DNA from: CAZISM01 sp964541895
GTDB taxonomy: Bacteria; Zhuqueibacterota; Zhuqueibacteria; Residuimicrobiales; Residuimicrobiaceae
DNA: 64,000 nt
Direction of reading: 5' to 3'
Assembly (NCBI GenBank): GCA_964541895.1
Contig: CAZISM010000012.1
Location: 11,026-75,025 of the forward strand
The number at the start of each line of letters is the position of its first letter. Within the stretch, counting starts at the first letter, position 1. Below, in pieces: positions 36,381-45,627 of this stretch. The notes under the pieces are model-generated. The model had not been told where the DNA came from. It did not search any database and was given only the letters and a program-made list of their open reading frames with translations. The position numbers and the translations under genes are program-made.

Positions 36381-39215
36381 CTAGACCGCTTTTATCACCA
36401 CCACGGTCTGGTCGTCCAGAGGCGTCTGGCGGGCGGAATAATCGTGAACCTGGCGCAGGATCTGTTTGCACAGGTCATCCGCCGATGCATGGGCGTTCGT
36501 TTGCAGCAGCTGCTGCAGCCGGCTTTCGCCGAATTCCTGCTCCTGCAGATTCCTCGCCTCGGTGATCCCATCGGTGACAAAAAGGAACACATCCCCCACC
36601 TCATAGGGTACCGCCATCACTTCCAGTTCTTTGCCGAACAGTCCGTTTTGATCCAGACCAAATCCGATGCCGCGCGGTGTCAGCACGTGGACCTGATCGG
36701 AGTGGCGGCGATAATGGAACAGCGGCAAATGACCGGCACGGGCTACCAGCACCTGCCGCCGGTCCGGCTGAATGTCGGCTGCCAGCGCGGTCACAAAAAA
36801 GTTTTTATTCATGTCGCGGCTCAGAATATCGTTAAGCCGCAAGAACAGATCGGACGGCGACAGATTAAAGTCGTACAGGGAGCGCAGAATCCCCTGCATC
36901 TTGGACATATACAGCGCCGCTGATATGCCTTTGCCGCTCACGTCTCCCACCACGACCATAAGCCGCTGCGCCTGGCTGTTCAAAAAGTCATAATAATCTC
37001 CGCCCACCTCCTGCGCCGGCAGCGAGGTGCCGGCCAACTGCAATCCCGGCCACTCTGGAACGGCTTGCGGCAGCGAAGCCAGTTGTATGTGCCGGGCGAT
37101 TTCCATCTCCCGGTTCAGCCGCTCCCGTTGCGCCAGCTCTGCATAGAGAAAGGCATTTTCCAGAGAAACTGCCGCCTGGCGTGCCATGGCTTGCAGAAAA
37201 TGAAAATCCTCCTGATAAAAAGGGGTTTCCGACAACTTTTCGCCGATAAACAACACCGCAAGCAAGCGGCTCTGCGAGCGAACCGGTATCACATGTCTAA
37301 ATCCCAGTTGAAAAATATCCCGCCGGATGGCGTCGGGGAAATAGTCGACCGTCAGCGGTTCGTCGCCGCTCAACTTTGGCTGCAACGCAGCCAGGATCTC
37401 GGTGGTGCGGTCGGAAAAGGCATTCCAGTCGGCCAGGCTGACGCCGGTGACGTCACCATGCGCCAGACGCGGATCTTCATGGCGCAGCAGCAGCCCCACC
37501 TGGCGCACATGCATCAGATCACCGATCCCGCTCACCAGGGTCCTGGCCAGGTCCGGCGGGCTCACAGGCTGATGCAGGACGCCGGACAAGAGATCGCTCG
37601 CTTGCCGATAGTCGTAATGGTCACGATGAAAACGGCGATCGAGAAAGCGGATCCCCATGCGGCCCGTTTTCCAGATCACCGCCAGCACCAGCATGGCCAC
37701 CACCATCAGCACCCCTTTTTCCAGCGTGCTCTTTTGCACGGCAGAGGCCGGCGAGTCCACGATCTCCAGCGAGGCGCCCGTGATCTGAAAGTTCGGCAGG
37801 TTCAGGGTCAGTTTCGGAAGCGTCCATACCAGGAGCAATCCCAAAGCCAGCAACAGTGAAATCCAGAGCGTGTATATGATCGAATACCGGATGTTTCTCC
37901 GAATGCGAATGTTCATATCGAGCAGCCGGTAGCGGCCAATGGTATACAGGAGAGCGAGCGGGAAAATGATCAGGGGAAGGCCGATAAAGCCGGATTGAAA
38001 CGGTTTGCCGAAACGGGCGAAAAGCCCGGACAGCAGCAGGAGAACGATGACAACGACAAAGGCGGCCCATGCCAGAATACGAGCCAGCCTCTTGTTCTCC
38101 GGATTGGCTTCGCGGCGATACAACATTTTAACGGCCATCAAAACGGCGATCATGATCAAAAGGAACAGATTGATGAACCGCTCGCCGAACATCCATGTCA
38201 GCCCCAGAGCCGTGGTCGCCATCACATAGGGTAACCATGTCAGCCAGCGTCTGGCCAGCAAGGCAGGCGACGGTTTTGGGAAATGCAGGAAGGCATGCGT
38301 GAGGGTGGCCGTTCCCAAAAATCCGGCCACGGGCAGGGTTATATCACGAATCAGGACCATAATATCAAAGCCGGAGTCCCGACGAATGGGGGCGACGGTC
38401 ATGATATAGCCCAACAAAACAAAACCCAGGCCAAGAAGTCGGGCGGCGGCGAGCTGCGGCCGCTTGTAGCCCAGAAAAAATCCAACCGCCATATAAATCA
38501 GTCCGGTCAGGACGATGCACAACAGGGAGAATGAAATACCCCAGCGTGCCAGGGTCACGTGCAGAACCAGAGTCTCATTTTGCCGCAGCACTTTGTAATC
38601 GATGCTCTTGCCGCTCTGGCCGCTGCGCAGGATGAGATCAGCTCCAGCGGCGTTCGTGAACGTTTTGCCGTTTATCTCCAGAAGCAGGTCACCGGGTTTC
38701 ATACCTGCACGATCCGATGCACCTCCGGGGATGACATCAAAAATGAAAACCGACGAGGGCGAAGGTTTATAAAACGGGGAGGTGATGCGCTGGGTCAGTC
38801 GGTACGCTATGGATTGATTATACTGCGGCCTGATGACCTGCACCGTTTCGCCGGAATCCGGCATGGCCACCGAGTTGCCATGGCTCCCTTTAGCCATTCC
38901 CTTTTTTGAATAGCCGGACACGATGAGGTCCCCGACCAAAATGCTGTCAGCCACCACCTGCAGAGGTTTTCCAAAAGCGCGGCCGGACTTTACATGCACA
39001 AACTGAGCCGGAACGCTCCGTGTGACATAAAACCGCACCGGCGCATCGGTAAACCAGTTCTCATCGGTCGGCGAAGAGGTAAACCTGATAAAATTATAAA
39101 CAGTGATCGTGGTTACACAAACCAGCAGCGCAGTCAGCCAAAGGCGAAACCGCATCGAGTTTTCATCAAAATAGTTCATCAGACCGGGCACGTTGTGATT
39201 ACCGAACAACATCAT
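36381..39215 (-). CDS. Membrane PDZ-GAF-SpoIIE (PP2C-type) phosphatase
   Basis: A 944-residue sensor phosphatase. An N-terminal membrane helix (about 22-45) is followed by an external part with a PDZ domain (about 155-220: 'VIPGGASDRAGMKPGDLLLEINGK'), a multi-helix membrane region (225-500), a GAF-like domain (540-690) and a SpoIIE/RsbU phosphatase domain (712-944). The metal-binding motifs are present: 'EVGGDYYDF', 'VGDVSGKGISAAL', 'FVTDGITEARN' and 'LDDQTVVVIK'. Such enzymes dephosphorylate anti-sigma antagonists to control a sigma factor. No partner switch genes are near. The start could be any of ATG 39215, 39179 or 39155; none has a strong ribosome binding site. It converges on fkp with a 32-bp gap. 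Confidence 0.93.
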   Translation of the reverse strand: MMLFGNHNVPGLMNYFDENSMRFRLWLTALLVCVTTITVYNFIRFTSSPTDENWFTDAPVRFYVTRSVPAQFVHVKSGRAFGKPLQVVADSILVGDLIVSGYSKKGMAKGSHGNSVAMPDSGETVQVIRPQYNQSIAYRLTQRITSPFYKPSPSSVFIFDVIPGGASDRAGMKPGDLLLEINGKTFTNAAGADLILRSGQSGKSIDYKVLRQNETLVLHVTLARWGISFSLLCIVLTGLIYMAVGFFLGYKRPQLAAARLLGLGFVLLGYIMTVAPIRRDSGFDIMVLIRDITLPVAGFLGTATLTHAFLHFPKPSPALLARRWLTWLPYVMATTALGLTWMFGERFINLFLLIMIAVLMAVKMLYRREANPENKRLARILAWAAFVVVIVLLLLSGLFARFGKPFQSGFIGLPLIIFPLALLYTIGRYRLLDMNIRIRRNIRYSIIYTLWISLLLALGLLLVWTLPKLTLNLPNFQITGASLEIVDSPASAVQKSTLEKGVLMVVAMLVLAVIWKTGRMGIRFLDRRFHRDHYDYRQASDLLSGVLHQPVSPPDLARTLVSGIGDLMHVRQVGLLLRHEDPRLAHGDVTGVSLADWNAFSDRTTEILAALQPKLSGDEPLTVDYFPDAIRRDIFQLGFRHVIPVRSQSRLLAVLFIGEKLSETPFYQEDFHFLQAMARQAAVSLENAFLYAELAQRERLNREMEIARHIQLASLPQAVPEWPGLQLAGTSLPAQEVGGDYYDFLNSQAQRLMVVVGDVSGKGISAALYMSKMQGILRSLYDFNLSPSDLFLRLNDILSRDMNKNFFVTALAADIQPDRRQVLVARAGHLPLFHYRRHSDQVHVLTPRGIGFGLDQNGLFGKELEVMAVPYEVGDVFLFVTDGITEARNLQEQEFGESRLQQLLQTNAHASADDLCKQILRQVHDYSARQTPLDDQTVVVIKAV

Positions 39216-39317
39216 GTACTAGGTACGAATGGATCCGCAAAAAGGTTCCAGAGAAACCGGGCGTAGACTGGCCGAGATAACCGAATCCACAAAAGCCGGA
39301 ACCAAATGATTTGCGTC

Positions 39318-39343
39318 AAAAAAAAAAGAGAGCACGCAAACGC
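39318..39343 (-). terminator. T10 run within a weak inverted repeat after the aldo/keto reductase gene
   Basis: On the minus strand, about 55 bases past the aldo/keto reductase stop, a run of ten T is flanked by TTTGCGT and ACGCAAA. The run sits in the loop rather than after a stem, so this is not a canonical intrinsic terminator, but a pausing or termination role at the end of the catabolic operon is plausible. Confidence 0.25.
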
Positions 39344-39385
39344 CAGAAAGGTGTGCGGCCATGCCAGGAGCCCCCTGCCGATCCC

Positions 39386-40270
39386 CTACCCTTTAAGAAT
39401 GCGTTGCACCCGTTGCCCCATGTCTTCGACCTGGGCAGGCGCATCAAAGCCCACCAGCAGCACATCGACTTTTTTTACGCTCAGGGCCAGACGCAGGCTG
39501 GCGTCGATTTTATCCGGCTCGGTTCGATACTTGCCCTCCCCGACCAGCTTCATGGCAATAACCCCTTTGCCGGCCTGATGCAGCTTTTCAATGGCTGTTA
39601 CCACCGGCGCCGGATCATGGGTGTCCATCTTGATGCCCTCCGGGTTGAGGCGCACGTGCATCACATCGACCCAGGGTTCCTCGATGCCGGCATACAGCGC
39701 ATCGAGGGAGTGCACCGAAACACCGTGGGCGCGGATGATTTTTTTCGCCTTCAGGTTTTCCAGGATATCCATCTGTCGACGAAAGATCTGCGGCCAGTTG
39801 GGCTCGTACATACAGTGCAGTTGCACGATATCGATATAGTCGGTATCGAGTTCTTTGCGAAAGCGATCCACGGCGATATCGGCATCCGGCCGTTCCGGCT
39901 CGGGAATGCCTCCGGGTCTGAACCAGAGTTTGCTGGACAGCACATAGCGCTCGCGCGGTATGCCCTGCAAAGCCGCTGCCACGTAGGGGTGTGACCCATA
40001 GGTATCGGCGCAATCGAAAAAACGCACCCCTTGATCATAGGCGTGACGCAACAACTTTATCGCCGCATCTTTTCCCTGTCGCGTCAGATTGGATTCTCGA
40101 TTGATGGATTTCACGCCTGTACCCATGGCGATGCGCGAAACCTTGATACCGGTCTTGCCCAGAGGCACCATGGCAAAGGGGTCTGCGTCGGCCGAATACC
40201 CTTTGGGTGCAACCAGGCCGGCCAAACCGGCCAGGGAGGTTTGGAGAAATTTACGTCTGTTGATCCACAT
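39386..40270 (-). CDS. Tat-exported aldo/keto reductase
   Basis: From ATG 40268-40270 (AAAGG five bases upstream; a GTG two codons earlier is also in frame) the product has 294 residues. The leader 'NRRKFLQTSLAGLAGLVA' is twin-arginine type. The TIM-barrel shows 'FFDCADTYGSHP' (Asp and Tyr of the tetrad), 'RYVLSSKLWF' (Lys) and 'IDIVQLHCMY' (His). The last gene of the cluster, 41 bp after the isomerase. It likely interconverts a sugar aldehyde or ketone and alcohol using NAD(P)H, possibly re-reducing keto products. Confidence 0.9.
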   Translation of the reverse strand: MWINRRKFLQTSLAGLAGLVAPKGYSADADPFAMVPLGKTGIKVSRIAMGTGVKSINRESNLTRQGKDAAIKLLRHAYDQGVRFFDCADTYGSHPYVAAALQGIPRERYVLSSKLWFRPGGIPEPERPDADIAVDRFRKELDTDYIDIVQLHCMYEPNWPQIFRRQMDILENLKAKKIIRAHGVSVHSLDALYAGIEEPWVDVMHVRLNPEGIKMDTHDPAPVVTAIEKLHQAGKGVIAMKLVGEGKYRTEPDKIDASLRLALSVKKVDVLLVGFDAPAQVEDMGQRVQRILKG

Positions 40271-40317
40271 ATACACCTTTCACGAACAAATCCCGTCAGG
40301 ATGCCTGCTCTGCCGAC

Positions 40318-41199
40318 TCATGCCAGCAGACGCTCCAGAAATAGGCGTGCCGCGATCGCTTCGGTTCTGATCTCGGCCAGAGTGCCTTTTTTCAAACATT
40401 CGATAATCAGCGGACCTTGAGAAAATCCTCCCTTGACCAGTCTGGACCAGACCGCCGGAAAGCGCACCTGGCCGCTGCCGGGTGTGATCTCGACAATCTT
40501 GGGATGCTGGTAATCCTTGACGCACATGCCGGAGACGATGCCGTCCACAGAGGCCACATCCTCTGCCGGATCCAGGGTGCCGTCGGAATAGTAATAAATA
40601 TTGCCCGGATCGTACCAGAGCCGGAAATTGGCGTGGTTCACTTTCTCAATGGTTTTACGGCATTGCGGCCCGGTGGCGTTGAGTCCGCCATGCGGTTTCA
40701 GCACCAGCTGTACGCCTTTGTTCATGGCTTCCTGGCAGCAGTCGGCGACGATGCCGTAATAGGTGTCGTAATACTCGGCTTTGCCGGTGCCCCCCAGGAG
40801 CGCCGTTTTGCAGCGGCTGGCGACGCACAGGTCTATGAGCTTGCGCAAGCCGTCGATGCCCTGCTGGCGCGTGCCTTGCAGAGGGAAATCACCGACATAC
40901 GCAGCGGCCACCGTCAAGCCGCGACGATGCGCCTCTTCGCCCATTTTCTGCGCCTCTGGCTCCGAAGTCGACAGGGACAAAGCCAACCTGCCTTTGGGCG
41001 CAGTGGTCATGAGGCCGATCTGCTTAAAACCAGCCGCCGCGATCTCATCCATGGCTGTATAGAGATCGAATTCAGACCAGGGTCTGGTAAAACAGCCCAG
41101 CGGCCAACGGCTGCGTCCCCGGCGTCCGCCGGCGCAGCCGGACAGCGCCGCGATACTCGCCGTGGCCAGAGCAGTCACAAAATTCCTTCTTTTCATCAC
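40318..41199 (-). CDS. Tat/lipoprotein-type sugar isomerase-epimerase (xylose isomerase-like TIM barrel)
   Basis: A 293-residue AP-endonuclease-2/xylose-isomerase-fold protein. The leader 'KRRNFVTALATASIAALSGCAGG' has both a twin-arginine-like RR and a lipobox (LSGC), so it is probably exported and lipid-anchored. The barrel includes 'LGCFTRPWSEFDLYTAMDEI', 'FRLWYDPGNIYYY' and 'PLIIECLKKG', consistent with a metal centre of Glu, Asp, His and Glu. In the keto route of glycoside breakdown a protein of this fold hydrates the 3-keto-glycal. Start is GTG 41199 or ATG 41196 behind GAGGAG; only 9 bp separate it from the Gfo gene. Confidence 0.88.
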   Translation of the reverse strand: MMKRRNFVTALATASIAALSGCAGGRRGRSRWPLGCFTRPWSEFDLYTAMDEIAAAGFKQIGLMTTAPKGRLALSLSTSEPEAQKMGEEAHRRGLTVAAAYVGDFPLQGTRQQGIDGLRKLIDLCVASRCKTALLGGTGKAEYYDTYYGIVADCCQEAMNKGVQLVLKPHGGLNATGPQCRKTIEKVNHANFRLWYDPGNIYYYSDGTLDPAEDVASVDGIVSGMCVKDYQHPKIVEITPGSGQVRFPAVWSRLVKGGFSQGPLIIECLKKGTLAEIRTEAIAARLFLERLLA

Positions 41200-41208
41200 C
41201 GCATCTCC

Positions 41209-42459
41209 TCAGGCTTTATGCAATTTACGTTTGATTGGATCATACACCACCTGGTAGCCCTTGTCATACGATTCCACGGCCATGATGCACGCCACCGCAT
41301 GCTGATAGCCGGCTTCAATGGAAGCGTGCGGCTGCTTGCGGGAGCGTAAACATTGCAGCCAGTTGAGAAAGTGATCGGGCTGTTCGACTTCTGCTACCTG
41401 GTTGACGCCTTTGATGACGCCGCGATTTTTGCTGCCGCCTTCAGCTGTATACACCGGCGCACGCAGATTGTCCAGCTTTAGCGTCCCCTGATCGCCAAAT
41501 ATTTTAAAGCTGTTGCCGTATTCATTGCCCAGATTGGAAGAGTAGCTGACCATAAAGCCCTCCGGATACACCCACAGCGTCTGCACATGGTCGGGTGTGG
41601 TGAAGCGGTTTTCATCCTGCCAGGTAAAAGTGCCGCCTAAACAGACACAACTGCTCGGCAGTGTGGCGCCGGTGATATAGTGAACCAGATCGATAAAATG
41701 GCTGCCCCACTGCGGCACCGGGCCATCGCAAAAATGGCGATACCCGTACCAGCCGGAGTAGAGTTTGGCGCTGAACGGGGCTTTGGGCTTGCCGCCCCAG
41801 AATTCCGGCCAGTCCACCTCCTCGGCCTTCACCTCCTTGACGTAGCGATACCAGTAGGGCTGGGTGGCGTTGCGGCACTGTTCGATGCGGGCGACTTTGC
41901 CGAGCAAGCCGGTTTTATACATCTCATGACAGCCGACCGCGGTGGGCAGGCTGCGCAGTTGCGTACCGACCTGAACGATGGTGTTCGCCTCTTTGACCGC
42001 ATCGTAGCACTTCTGCAGTTCCTTCATATGCCGTGCCAGCGGTTTTTCGCAATATGCATCTTTTTTGCCTTTAGCCGCTTCCTCGAGCTGACGGGCGTGA
42101 TGAGGATCTGTTGATGCGATCATGACCGCGTCGACTTCCGGCATGGCCAGGAGATCGCGATGGGACACGAACGTTTTCGGGTCTCTGCCGTATTTCGCTT
42201 TGACAGATGCCACGGCATTTTCGCGGGCTTTTTGCCAGGGATCGCTGACGGCGATCACCTCGATATTTTCCGCCTCTGCAAACGGCTCGATGCCGGCCAG
42301 GTGCGCCGTTACCCCGCGGTCACCGCAACCAATCAGGCCGATGCGGATCCGGTCGTTAGCGCCGCGAATGCGGCCGTAACTGGTCGCCGACAGGCCGAGC
42401 GCAACACCGGCTACGGCCGTCGTTTTGACAAATTCCCGTCGTGACATAAGGTTTTCCAT
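41209..42459 (-). CDS. Tat-exported Gfo/Idh/MocA-family oxidoreductase
   Basis: From ATG 42457-42459, with AAGGAG eight bases upstream, the product has 416 residues. A Tat leader 'SRREFVKTTAVAGVALGLSA' precedes the NAD-binding fold 'IRIGLIGCGDRG'. The catalytic EKP motif is intact ('YCEKPLARH'), and the second domain has 'WGSHFIDLVHYI'. It probably introduces or removes a keto group on a sugar for the adjacent DUF1080 enzyme and isomerase. Cys at 'GCGDRG' is typical of the family branch. The FAD oxidoreductase lies 146 bp upstream. Confidence 0.93.
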   Translation of the reverse strand: MENLMSRREFVKTTAVAGVALGLSATSYGRIRGANDRIRIGLIGCGDRGVTAHLAGIEPFAEAENIEVIAVSDPWQKARENAVASVKAKYGRDPKTFVSHRDLLAMPEVDAVMIASTDPHHARQLEEAAKGKKDAYCEKPLARHMKELQKCYDAVKEANTIVQVGTQLRSLPTAVGCHEMYKTGLLGKVARIEQCRNATQPYWYRYVKEVKAEEVDWPEFWGGKPKAPFSAKLYSGWYGYRHFCDGPVPQWGSHFIDLVHYITGATLPSSCVCLGGTFTWQDENRFTTPDHVQTLWVYPEGFMVSYSSNLGNEYGNSFKIFGDQGTLKLDNLRAPVYTAEGGSKNRGVIKGVNQVAEVEQPDHFLNWLQCLRSRKQPHASIEAGYQHAVACIMAVESYDKGYQVVYDPIKRKLHKA

Positions 42460-42605
42460 GAGCGAATCTCCTTCCCTGCTATATACCTGATCCGGATGAA
42501 CCGGAGCCAACTATCTAATCCCTTCGCCGTGACCGACCCACCAAGCCCGTGGCGCCCGCCCTGTGCGACGCCGGTACAGCCACAGGCGTGAAAGCGGCGA
42601 TACGG

Positions 42606-44258
42606 CTACTGTTCTACGCTGTATTCCAGCACCTGACGATCGGCCAGCAATTGCGCCCGCAGCGTCGCATACTCGACGTCCTGCACACCGCATTTTTTCT
42701 TTATGGCCTGCACGGCCGCTGTGGCGGCTGATTGGCCGAGAATCATGAACACCGGCTCCATACGGATAGAGCCGTAGGCCATGTGCGAAGACGACAGGCA
42801 AACCGGCACCAGCAGATTGGTACACTGCTGTTTTTGCGGAATGAGCGCACGATAGGAAATCTGGTACGGCCCGCCCGGGCTGACCTCCACATCGCCCTCG
42901 TTCATGACAAACCCGCGTACCGTCACATAGCGTTGCACATGGTGCGAATCCATCGTGTACGATCCCATGCCCACCGGTTCCGGCGTCGCGCGCAGGCGAC
43001 GGCAATCCAGCTCGGTCATTACCGCATCGCCGATCATGCGGCGCGCCTCACGGATGTACATCTGATGGGAGAGAAAATCGTTGTCGACAAACTCGTCCCT
43101 GGCCCAGCCCCATTTTTGCATCTCGGTTCGAATAGCCGGCGGAACCCGCGGATGATGGGCCAGCGTCCACAGCAAACCCCGGGTGTAGGATTCGTGCGCT
43201 TTAATGATTTGCTGTCGCACGGCATAATCCCCGTCCGGGTATTGGTAATTCTGCCCGATATAATCGGTGCTGACGGCGTAATTGTTGTTGATGTCGGTTT
43301 TGCGGTTGGGCATCATGCTGAAATGCAGCGGCAGGCGGGTATCGCCGGCGGCATAGGCCCGGAAGAGAAGCTCGTACCTGGATTCATCGTAATCCGGCGG
43401 TTTGCTGAACGCTACCTGGTTCTCTCTGCGATCGGTGAGACAGAGGCGAAAATTATAGGCCTGAACCCGTCGATCCGCCTCCCCTTCCTTCCCGGGTCCG
43501 GCCGGATCGATACCGAACAGCAAACCGGAACCCGGATCGCCGGGCCGTACCCAGGGATCCACATCGCAGTTGAACTGATGGTATTTGGCCTGACTGGTTT
43601 GTACGCCGTTCAAGGTCTCACCATACTGGCTGTTGGCTTCACGGCCGATGGTGTAACGAACCTGCGCCGCCGCCATCAGATCCCCTTCATAGGAAGCGTC
43701 GATAAACATGCGGCCTTTAATGACGCGGCCCGATTCCAGACGGATGGACTGTATTGTGGTCCCGGATTTCTTTGCTCCCTGTTTCAAGTCCAGCCGTTCG
43801 TTGAACAGAACGGTGACGCCCGCCTGCAGCAGCATGTGCTGAAAGATCATCTCCGCCACATGAGGCTCAAAGGTCCACATGGCGTCCTCTTGCGGGCGGT
43901 ATCGATCGTATTCGTTGCGATTCATCTGCCAGACGTTTGGATTATCATAGTATGCTTTTACGCGCTGATAGAATTCCCTGCTGATGCCGCCGATCACGTT
44001 TTTATTGCCGGTATCGGTGGAGCCCAGTCCGCCGCTGGAGAGCCCGCCGAGATGGTTGCCGTTTACAATCAGCAGCGCTTGGCCGCCCATGCGCTGGACC
44101 TGGATAGCGGCGCTGATGCCGGCCGAGGTGCCGCCGTAAATCACCACATCGTAACTTTTGGCTGCCGATAACGCGATGGTGGCTGTCCCCAAAGTCATGA
44201 AAAGAGTCATGCTCTGTAGCCATCGCACTATGAAACAATTAAAGCATAACTGCATCAT
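42606..44258 (-). CDS. FAD-dependent oxidoreductase with signal peptide
   Basis: A 550-residue member of the FAD_oxidored family (PF12831 type). A hydrophobic leader ('WLQSMTLFMTLGTATIALSA') precedes the dinucleotide fold 'DVVIYGGTSAGISAAIQVQRMG', 'HLGGLSSGGLG' and 'GRMFIDASYEGDLMAAAQV'. AGAGG precedes the ATG ATG pair. Proteins of this group occur in rhamnogalacturonan and other glycan loci of this superphylum, but substrates are unknown. It lies 17 bp after the MFS gene. An alternative would be a Tat-free export of the apo-protein, since no RR motif is visible. Confidence 0.88.
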   Translation of the reverse strand: MMQLCFNCFIVRWLQSMTLFMTLGTATIALSAAKSYDVVIYGGTSAGISAAIQVQRMGGQALLIVNGNHLGGLSSGGLGSTDTGNKNVIGGISREFYQRVKAYYDNPNVWQMNRNEYDRYRPQEDAMWTFEPHVAEMIFQHMLLQAGVTVLFNERLDLKQGAKKSGTTIQSIRLESGRVIKGRMFIDASYEGDLMAAAQVRYTIGREANSQYGETLNGVQTSQAKYHQFNCDVDPWVRPGDPGSGLLFGIDPAGPGKEGEADRRVQAYNFRLCLTDRRENQVAFSKPPDYDESRYELLFRAYAAGDTRLPLHFSMMPNRKTDINNNYAVSTDYIGQNYQYPDGDYAVRQQIIKAHESYTRGLLWTLAHHPRVPPAIRTEMQKWGWARDEFVDNDFLSHQMYIREARRMIGDAVMTELDCRRLRATPEPVGMGSYTMDSHHVQRYVTVRGFVMNEGDVEVSPGGPYQISYRALIPQKQQCTNLLVPVCLSSSHMAYGSIRMEPVFMILGQSAATAAVQAIKKKCGVQDVEYATLRAQLLADRQVLEYSVEQ

Positions 44259-44275
44259 GTTGCACCTCTTTGCAT

Positions 44276-45562
44276 TCAGGTCTTTTTCGTCGCGGTTTCC
44301 TGACCTGCTGCACCGTGGAACAACGGATCCGGCGTCAGCGGGCCGATAAAGAGCAGGATAATGGCAATACCGATGATGGGGAAAACGCCATAACCGATAA
44401 ACACCGGCGTATAGCCATACTGGTCGATGAGGCGGCCGGAGAGCCAGCTGAACAGCATGCCGCCGAATCCGGCTCCCATACTGGCCAGGCCCTGGATGGA
44501 GCCGACCATATTCTTGGGGAAAACATCCGCCGGCAACGAGAGCGCATTGGCATTAAATCCGGTATAGCCAAAAGTCCCGATCGATATGAACACGATCGTC
44601 CACGATGCCTCTTTGGCCATAACCGCCGGAATGGCTGATGTCATAAGCAAGGCGAAAAGGGTCAAGGTGATTTTTCGCGCCAGCGGCAGGCGAAGGCGTC
44701 GGCGCACCAGCCATTGCGGCAAGGCACCGCCGGCCAGATTGCCGATGTCTGCCGTCAGAAAAGGAATCCAGGCGGTCTTGCCGATTTGAATCAGATCGAA
44801 TTGATGAACGCTGCTGAGAAATTTCGGTATCCAAAAGATATAAAAATACCAGACCGGATCAAGGAATACTTTGGCGATGGTAAGGGAAGCGAGAAAACGG
44901 GTTTTGAGCAAACGCCAGGCCGGCGCTGGTCTGGCTTTGACCTCTTTCTGCACATGGCCGGGGGTAAAATAAATAAACCACCAGCCGATCAGCCAGACAT
45001 AGCCGGAGAGGCCGACAATCAGAAACGCCTGCGGCCAGCCCCATTGGATCACCAGCCACGCCACCAGCGGTGGTGCGGCCAGAGCCCCGAGTGCAGAGCC
45101 GCTGTTGAAAATGCCCGAGGCCAGCGCCCGTTCGCGCGCAGGAAACCATTCGCTGACGAGTTTAACGGCCGCCGGCCAGTTGCCGGCTTCGCCCATGCCG
45201 AGCAGGAACCTGAACAGGCCCAGGCTCAGAGGCCCGCGTGCAAACGCGTGCAGCAATCCGGCGGTGGACCACCAGAACATGCAGAGGGCGTAACCCAGGC
45301 GCGTGCCGATGCGGTCGAGCAACGGACCGGATACGCCGTTCATGACCGTATAGGCCAACATGAACGCCGAAATGATGAGTCCGTAGGTTTCGTCCGTCAT
45401 GTTGAACTCTTTTTTCAACAACGGCGCCACCACCGACAGCGTCTGCCGATCCAGATAATTGATGACCGTGGCCACCATGGCGAATGCGATCATGAGCCAG
45501 CGCATACGTGCGGGTTGCGGTTCCAGGCTATCTGCAGTGGGTATCGACTCGGTCCGGTTCAT
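44276..45562 (-). CDS. MFS transporter of the anion:cation symporter (hexuronate) family
   Basis: From ATG 45560-45562 (GGAAGG four bases upstream; TTG four codons earlier is in frame) the product has 428 residues and twelve membrane helices. It shows 'NYLDRQTLSVVAPLLKKEF' in helix 1 and 'GEAGNWPAAVKLVSEWFPARERALASGIF', which match the ExuT/GudP-type ACS family (NYLDR and GE.xxxPA..K). It likely imports a hexuronate or related acid. A KdgF-like cupin in the same cluster supports a uronate substrate. Second MFS at 53830 is similar in type. Confidence 0.9.
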   Translation of the reverse strand: MNRTESIPTADSLEPQPARMRWLMIAFAMVATVINYLDRQTLSVVAPLLKKEFNMTDETYGLIISAFMLAYTVMNGVSGPLLDRIGTRLGYALCMFWWSTAGLLHAFARGPLSLGLFRFLLGMGEAGNWPAAVKLVSEWFPARERALASGIFNSGSALGALAAPPLVAWLVIQWGWPQAFLIVGLSGYVWLIGWWFIYFTPGHVQKEVKARPAPAWRLLKTRFLASLTIAKVFLDPVWYFYIFWIPKFLSSVHQFDLIQIGKTAWIPFLTADIGNLAGGALPQWLVRRRLRLPLARKITLTLFALLMTSAIPAVMAKEASWTIVFISIGTFGYTGFNANALSLPADVFPKNMVGSIQGLASMGAGFGGMLFSWLSGRLIDQYGYTPVFIGYGVFPIIGIAIILLFIGPLTPDPLFHGAAGQETATKKT

Positions 45563-45627
45563 CTCACCTTCCAATCAACTCGCAATCAGGGCTCTACGGC
45601 GCTGACACATCATGGCACGGTGGCGGT

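Noticed and set aside
42511..43005. A 164-codon minus-strand open frame
   Set aside because: It overlaps the end of the FAD oxidoreductase in another frame and has biased, low-complexity composition.
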